From: a virus
Reading direction: 5' to 3' (one strand)
Virus record (IMG/VR): IMGVR_UViG_3300030098_002546
Location: 1 to 26,414 of that record
DNA: 26,414 nt
Under the pieces are notes generated by a model. That model saw only the letters and a program-made list of their open reading frames with translations. It had not been told where the DNA came from and did no database searches. A program made the position numbers and the translations under genes. Each line of letters begins with the position of its first letter. Position 1 is the first letter of the stretch. Positions 23,700 to 26,414 of the stretch are shown one piece after another.

Positions 23700-24092
23700 T
23701 TAAAACCTTAAAGTAAAACTTAATCCTATGTTATGGTTATTCAAAACAGTTCCTAACATAATACCGTTTATTATTAGCAGTGTTGCAGTTCTATTTTTGT
23801 TAGGGGTTTTTTCTAAGGCGTAATACACAAGCCCAGTCGTTATAGTTTTATATAAAATAAGTTTTTCTTTTGAAGGAAACTTACCTATTATTGGATTCTT
23901 TTCTTCGTAACGACAGTTAGGAACTGTTTGTTGACAATTTATAAGGTCAAAGGTTTGTCCAACATCAACAACATTTAGTCCAACATAAGTTCCAAATAAA
24001 ATTTTATCTGTCTTTTTCCAATCTTTAAAATCTGCCTGTGTGTTTAAACTAAATAAAACACACAATGTACTAAGTGCCCGAATCAAACTCAC
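23700..24092 (-). CDS. Exported or membrane 130-aa protein (unknown)
   Basis: This 130-aa protein starts with GTG (24092) inside the end of the upstream gene, giving a 23-bp overlap; a TTG two codons on is an alternative. Residues 1-20 form a Sec signal peptide (SLIRALSTLCVLFSLNTQA). The mature part has two hydrophobic helices near 33-52 (KILFGTYVGLNVVDVGQT) and 103-118 (ATLLIINGIMLGTVL), plus a third moderately hydrophobic one near 80-93, two Cys (QQTVPNCRYEEKNPIIG), and a C-terminus ending in alternating hydrophobics and Phe (IGLSFTLRF), reminiscent of outer-membrane terminal strands. It sits between the two large exported proteins and may help anchor or move them. No known family is recognised with confidence. 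Confidence 0.6.
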   Translation of the reverse strand: MSLIRALSTLCVLFSLNTQADFKDWKKTDKILFGTYVGLNVVDVGQTFDLINCQQTVPNCRYEEKNPIIGKFPSKEKLILYKTITTGLVYYALEKTPNKNRTATLLIINGIMLGTVLNNHNIGLSFTLRF

Positions 24093-25311
24093 GACGACAA
24101 GTCATCCTAGATTTTTTGGTCCCCGATTTGTTTAAAGTGCCCGCACACCTAGAAATATATGTTGCTTTCGCTTCTTTATAATCAGGGCGATCTTTAGGGT
24201 TTGCAGCCCATGCAACTTTTGCTTCTTCTCCGATCTTGCCTTCATAAGGACAAGGAGTTCCTGCCATCATCATAGATTTAAAAACTCGCGGATCCAAGCA
24301 TAAGACGGATACTGCCGCTACTTTCATGCCTGTATCGTATAGGTATTTAGATAGTTTTAATCTTTCACAATTTTCATCCCGGACTGTTCTGCCAGCGGAT
24401 AAACCAAAAACTTGGCCTTGAAACGCACCTGATCTACCAACAGTACATAGGTCTTGGCTGTAACTCATTATGCTTGGTGCAATTGCAGAAGCAGGGGGTG
24501 CTTTAGTTGTGATGTTTTGATTGATCGTTTGTTCAGACTTCGACTCATTTATATTTTTGTTTGTATTGTTTGAAGTGCTGGTGTTCTCATTCACATTCTT
24601 ATTATCTGTAGTCACATTCGAGTTTGAGGTTGACTCATTTTTATTCACGTTTGTATTAGTCGATGTCGACGTGTTGTTATTGTTGTTTGTATTGGTGTTC
24701 GTGCTTGTCGACGTGTTGTTATTGTTGTTTGTATTAGTCGACGTGCTAGTGCTTGTATTTGTGTTGTTGTTGGTGTTGGTATTGTTGTTTGTATTAGTCG
24801 ACGTGCTAGTGCTCGTATTGTTGTTTGTATTAGTCGACGTACTGGTGTTCGTGTTGTTGTTTGTATTAGTCGACGTGTTTGTATTGTTGTTTGTATTAGT
24901 CGACGTGCTTGTATTTGTGTTGGTATTAGTATTGGTGTTTGTACCAGTAGAAGTGGTCGTATTTGTATTGTTGTTGGTATTAGTGTTTGTGTTCGTAGCA
25001 GTTGACGTGCTGGTGTTGTTGTTTGTATTCGTATTGGTGTTGGTATTTGTATTCGTATTAGTACCAGTAGACGTTGTTGTAGTCGTATTGGTGTTGTTGT
25101 TTGTATTCGTATTCGTATTGGTATTGGTGTTGGTATTTGTGTTTGTATTCGTATTGGTTGTAGTCGTAGTGGATGTAGTTGTCATCGAGTTCTGTTCGCA
25201 ATACTGTTCCCCAGCAGTACAGTCACCAGTCTGATCTGCTTTAACACTCGTTGCTGTAAATAACAGCGCTAACCACCACGCTGCAAAGATGCCCCACTTT
25301 GCCACGGCCAT
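24070..25311 (-). CDS. Exported Asn/Thr-repeat protein with conserved C-terminal domain
   Basis: This 413-aa protein begins with a signal peptide (AKWGIFAAWWLALLFTATSV, likely cut after VKA25). The start is ambiguous: AGGAGG is only 2 bases from the annotated ATG, while the GTG two codons later (25305) has a better spacing of 8. Residues about 50-225 are almost only Asn, Thr and Ser, a flexible or extended linker. Residues about 270-413 form a distinct domain with five or more Cys: APSIMSYSQDLCTVGRSGA, then NCERLKLSKYLYDTGMKVAA and AGTPCPYEGKIG. I recognise this domain from marine phages of SAR11-type communities, without a known function. Long repeat linker plus compact Cys-rich end resembles a surface-displayed or adhesin-like design. 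The lead gene of the exported cassette. Confidence 0.7.
   Translation of the reverse strand: MAVAKWGIFAAWWLALLFTATSVKADQTGDCTAGEQYCEQNSMTTTSTTTTTNTNTNTNTNTNTNTNTNTNNNTNTTTTTSTGTNTNTNTNTNTNTNNNTSTSTATNTNTNTNNNTNTTTSTGTNTNTNTNTNTSTSTNTNNNTNTSTNTNNNTNTSTSTNTNNNTSTSTSTNTNNNTNTNNNTNTSTSTSTNTNNNNNTSTSTNTNTNNNNNTSTSTNTNVNKNESTSNSNVTTDNKNVNENTSTSNNTNKNINESKSEQTINQNITTKAPPASAIAPSIMSYSQDLCTVGRSGAFQGQVFGLSAGRTVRDENCERLKLSKYLYDTGMKVAAVSVLCLDPRVFKSMMMAGTPCPYEGKIGEEAKVAWAANPKDRPDYKEAKATYISRCAGTLNKSGTKKSRMTCRREFDSGT
24648..25165 (-). repeat. Degenerate tandem repeats encoding Asn/Thr/Ser tract
   Basis: About 500 bp are built of 6-bp and longer units. The 19-mer TGTTTGTATTAGTCGACGT recurs at least five times (24726, 24786, 24822, 24858 and 24888) at spacings of 60, 36, 36 and 30 bases, all multiples of 6 so the frame is kept. 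The SalI-type GTCGAC core marks each Thr-Ser-Thr. It is likely to vary in copy number by slippage or recombination. Confidence 0.85.
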
Positions 25312-25324
25312 TTCCTCCTTAAAT

Positions 25325-25456
25325 TTATATTAGGCCAAAAGCTCTGAACGTGTCCCAAAGAACGTAGGAAAAACAAATCCAGAAAGATCTTTTGTAGAAT
25401 TGAAATTCGTTAAAGACTTCTTTTGAGATTTTCCCTCTTTGGAACAGTTCATACAT
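25325..25456 (-). CDS. 43-aa hydrophobic/aromatic micro-protein
   Basis: Read directly from the sequence. The ATG at 25456 follows the previous TAA with no gap (TAA|ATG), and the TAA at 25325-25327 is 13 bases from the next start. The product begins MYELFQRGKISKEVFNEFQF and then has a mainly hydrophobic, aromatic segment (SFWICFSYVLWDTFRAFGLI) that could span or lie in a membrane. I do not recognise it. Another frame in the same place (40 aa from 25452) looks less protein-like. Position without gaps supports translation, but there is no independent ribosome site. Confidence 0.5.
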   Translation of the reverse strand: MYELFQRGKISKEVFNEFQFYKRSFWICFSYVLWDTFRAFGLI

Positions 25457-25621
25457 TTATTTATCTTTTGCTTTCCAAATATTCAATGCACACATGTCGA
25501 TGATTGAATACACTTTTTTCATCCAACCCGTTTTTTGCGGTGTTGGAGTTACCATAGCAATCACACTAGCGGTTGTTACAACCGTCATTACAATCGCCAT
25601 TATATTTGCAAATGTTTGCAT
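25457..25621 (-). CDS. 54-aa small membrane protein (VTPTP motif)
   Basis: Read directly from the sequence. ATG at 25621 has AGGGGAA about 6 bases upstream and lies next to the previous stop (TAATATG). Residues 4-24 are a membrane segment (FANIMAIVMTVVTTASVIAM) followed by TPTPQKTGW and an amphipathic end (KKVYSIIDMCALNIWKAKDK). I recall small phage proteins with the same order: hydrophobic N-terminus, TPTP, then a helix ending KAK. Their role is not known; a membrane role near lysis or DNA entry is possible. Confidence 0.65.
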   Translation of the reverse strand: MQTFANIMAIVMTVVTTASVIAMVTPTPQKTGWMKKVYSIIDMCALNIWKAKDK

Positions 25622-25622
25622 A

Positions 25623-25805
25623 TTATTCCCCTGTTATTACTTTAAAAATTATGCCCGCCATACTTAGCACGAGCGTAATCAAAGTTAGCAGAATGAACTG
25701 TTCAAGTCTAGTAACTCTGTGTATAACTTCTAGCCAACGCTCTGCACAAACCGCTTCATGCTTTTCTATTTTAGCGTTGACTTCAGCTATGGTAAGTCTA
25801 GTCAT
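25623..25805 (-). CDS. 60-aa tail-anchored membrane protein (XhlA-like layout)
   Basis: The start is the ATG at 25805, whose bases overlap the oxygenase stop (ATGA) and which has GAGGAA about 6 bases upstream; the longer frame to 25829 is unlikely. The protein has an amphipathic, charged N-terminal helix (NAKIEKHEAVCAERWLEVIH, about 10-29) and one C-terminal membrane segment (about 36-56, FILLTLITLVLSMAGIIF). This layout is like haemolysin XhlA-type phage proteins that sit beside holins, and like small phage proteins with a conserved CAER motif. It is probably an inner-membrane protein with the N-terminus in the cytoplasm. Confidence 0.65.
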   Translation of the reverse strand: MTRLTIAEVNAKIEKHEAVCAERWLEVIHRVTRLEQFILLTLITLVLSMAGIIFKVITGE

Positions 25806-26414
25806 GCTGCTTCCTCTACTTCCCAACAATTAAGATTTGAAGCAACTGTTCGTCTTTCACCTTCGCCTCTGAATGGGTAAACCATGTGAGAAAGCCAAGA
25901 TGGAAAAATATACAGTTTTCCTACTTCAGGCTGTACTTCAAAACTTTGTGGTGGTCTTAATCGTTCTACATTCATTATTTCATTGCGACCATAGTTAAAT
26001 GCTAAATAACCATCACACGCACCAGATGCTTCATATTTATTATACAAAGGACTTCCAGCAGCAGGTTGATCGAGTATCTGTTGTGGTACTTTAGTCCAAC
26101 AAGTCGTTGATATGCCCATAATCGTTTTAGTGCCATGATCGTGTATTGGGTTGTAGTCCCCTGCATAACTGTGTACCGACCAAGTTTCGTCTATAGCAAC
26201 TTGCCTATTTTTAGGTAAAGATTGTCCTGTACTTTTCATAAAATGATTAATGTATTGAGCACCTAACAAAGTTACAAACTTAGAATATTGTCTAACCTTC
26301 TCATGTTCTGGGTCCATGTTCAGTTGCTCGCCATGAGCAATCTGCCCTACCAATGAATGTGCCAATGATTCTTTATCTGCTTGTTCTCTAAGATCGTCAA
26401 GATAAGTATTTAAG
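25802..26414 (-). CDS. 2OG-Fe(II) oxygenase-like protein, 5'-truncated at window edge
   Basis: The frame is open from the window's right end with no stop, and protein-like sequence (YLDDLREQADKESLAHSLVG) continues upstream of the only nearby candidate start, a TTG at 26365. I therefore treat it as cut by the edge; at least 203 residues are visible. The double-stranded beta-helix signature of a phage 2OG-Fe(II) oxygenase family is present: NPIHDHG supplies the first metal-binding His/Asp residues, LYIFPSWLSHMVYPF supplies the distal His, and ERRTVASNLN carries the Arg expected to bind 2-oxoglutarate. Such enzymes hydroxylate proteins or nucleobases and are common in marine phages. The substrate is unknown. 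It is the first visible gene of the leftward unit. Confidence 0.75.
   Translation of the reverse strand, partial: LNTYLDDLREQADKESLAHSLVGQIAHGEQLNMDPEHEKVRQYSKFVTLLGAQYINHFMKSTGQSLPKNRQVAIDETWSVHSYAGDYNPIHDHGTKTIMGISTTCWTKVPQQILDQPAAGSPLYNKYEASGACDGYLAFNYGRNEIMNVERLRPPQSFEVQPEVGKLYIFPSWLSHMVYPFRGEGERRTVASNLNCWEVEEAA

Noticed and set aside
24648-25165. Repeats considered as a CRISPR array
   Set aside because: Units are 6-bp based and coding, spacing is irregular, and there are no unique spacers or cas genes.
24521-25234. 237-aa + strand open frame rich in Leu, Val and Phe
   Set aside because: It is the exact antisense of the Asn/Thr repeat tract: AAY/ACN codons read backward give Val/Leu/Phe codons. 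It has no ribosome site and is composed only of repeat shadow.
1-26414. tRNA genes, integrase, attachment sites or terminal repeats
   Set aside because: No cloverleaf-like segment, recombinase motif or long direct repeat was seen; gaps between genes are all below 100 bases.

Overview
The window looks like about half of a tailed double-stranded DNA phage genome, probably a short-tailed (podovirus-like) phage of a marine bacterium. This rests on a family A DNA polymerase with Leu at the position of E. coli Pol I Phe762 (a variant reported as common in virioplankton), a P22 gp10-like tail/stopper protein, several short lysine-rich peptides of a kind I recognise from marine phage contigs, AT-rich sequence and very tight gene packing. 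I see no integrase, repressor, tRNA, CRISPR or insertion sequence. Terminase, portal, major capsid protein and an endolysin are also absent; the packaging and head genes presumably lie beyond the right edge, upstream in the leftward unit.

Left arm (1-7273, + strand): replication and recombination. In order: the end of an unidentified phage protein, a candidate ssDNA-binding protein with a serine linker and acidic tail, a possible hairpin/terminator, an archaeo-eukaryotic-type primase, a UvrD-like SF1 helicase, DNA polymerase A with 3'-5' exonuclease, a small ribbon-helix-helix-like protein and a PD-(D/E)XK exonuclease. Genes from the primase on overlap or nearly abut, so they are probably translationally coupled.

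Right arm (26414-7236, - strand, transcribed leftward): late genes. Reading in the direction of transcription: a 2OG-Fe(II) oxygenase-like protein cut by the window edge; three very small membrane or hydrophobic proteins; a cassette of three exported proteins (Asn/Thr-repeat protein, 130-aa membrane protein, 802-aa nidogen-like acidic protein); three nested small basic proteins; a TM/coiled-coil protein, a 55-aa basic peptide and two membrane proteins (lysis candidates); the gp10-like protein; a 108-aa protein; then a run of Gly/Gln-rich virion-type proteins ending in a 1808-aa giant, probably an internal or ejected virion protein. The two arms converge and overlap by 38 bp at 7236-7273.

Most unusual: (i) a 7-bp-period GGTCCNN motif at five dispersed sites, always in the same genomic orientation whatever the direction of the gene; (ii) three consecutive signal-peptide proteins, including a nidogen-like domain followed by 22-residue Cys repeats; (iii) a replisome combining an AEP primase, an SF1 helicase and Leu762 PolA with no DnaB-type helicase in view; (iv) a tape-measure-like C-terminal motif and a shared SGGxV motif across several virion-type proteins. 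Six small genes (six of 43-56 aa and unlisted by a 60-aa ORF cutoff) were read directly from the sequence. No stretch over 100 bases is left without a gene.
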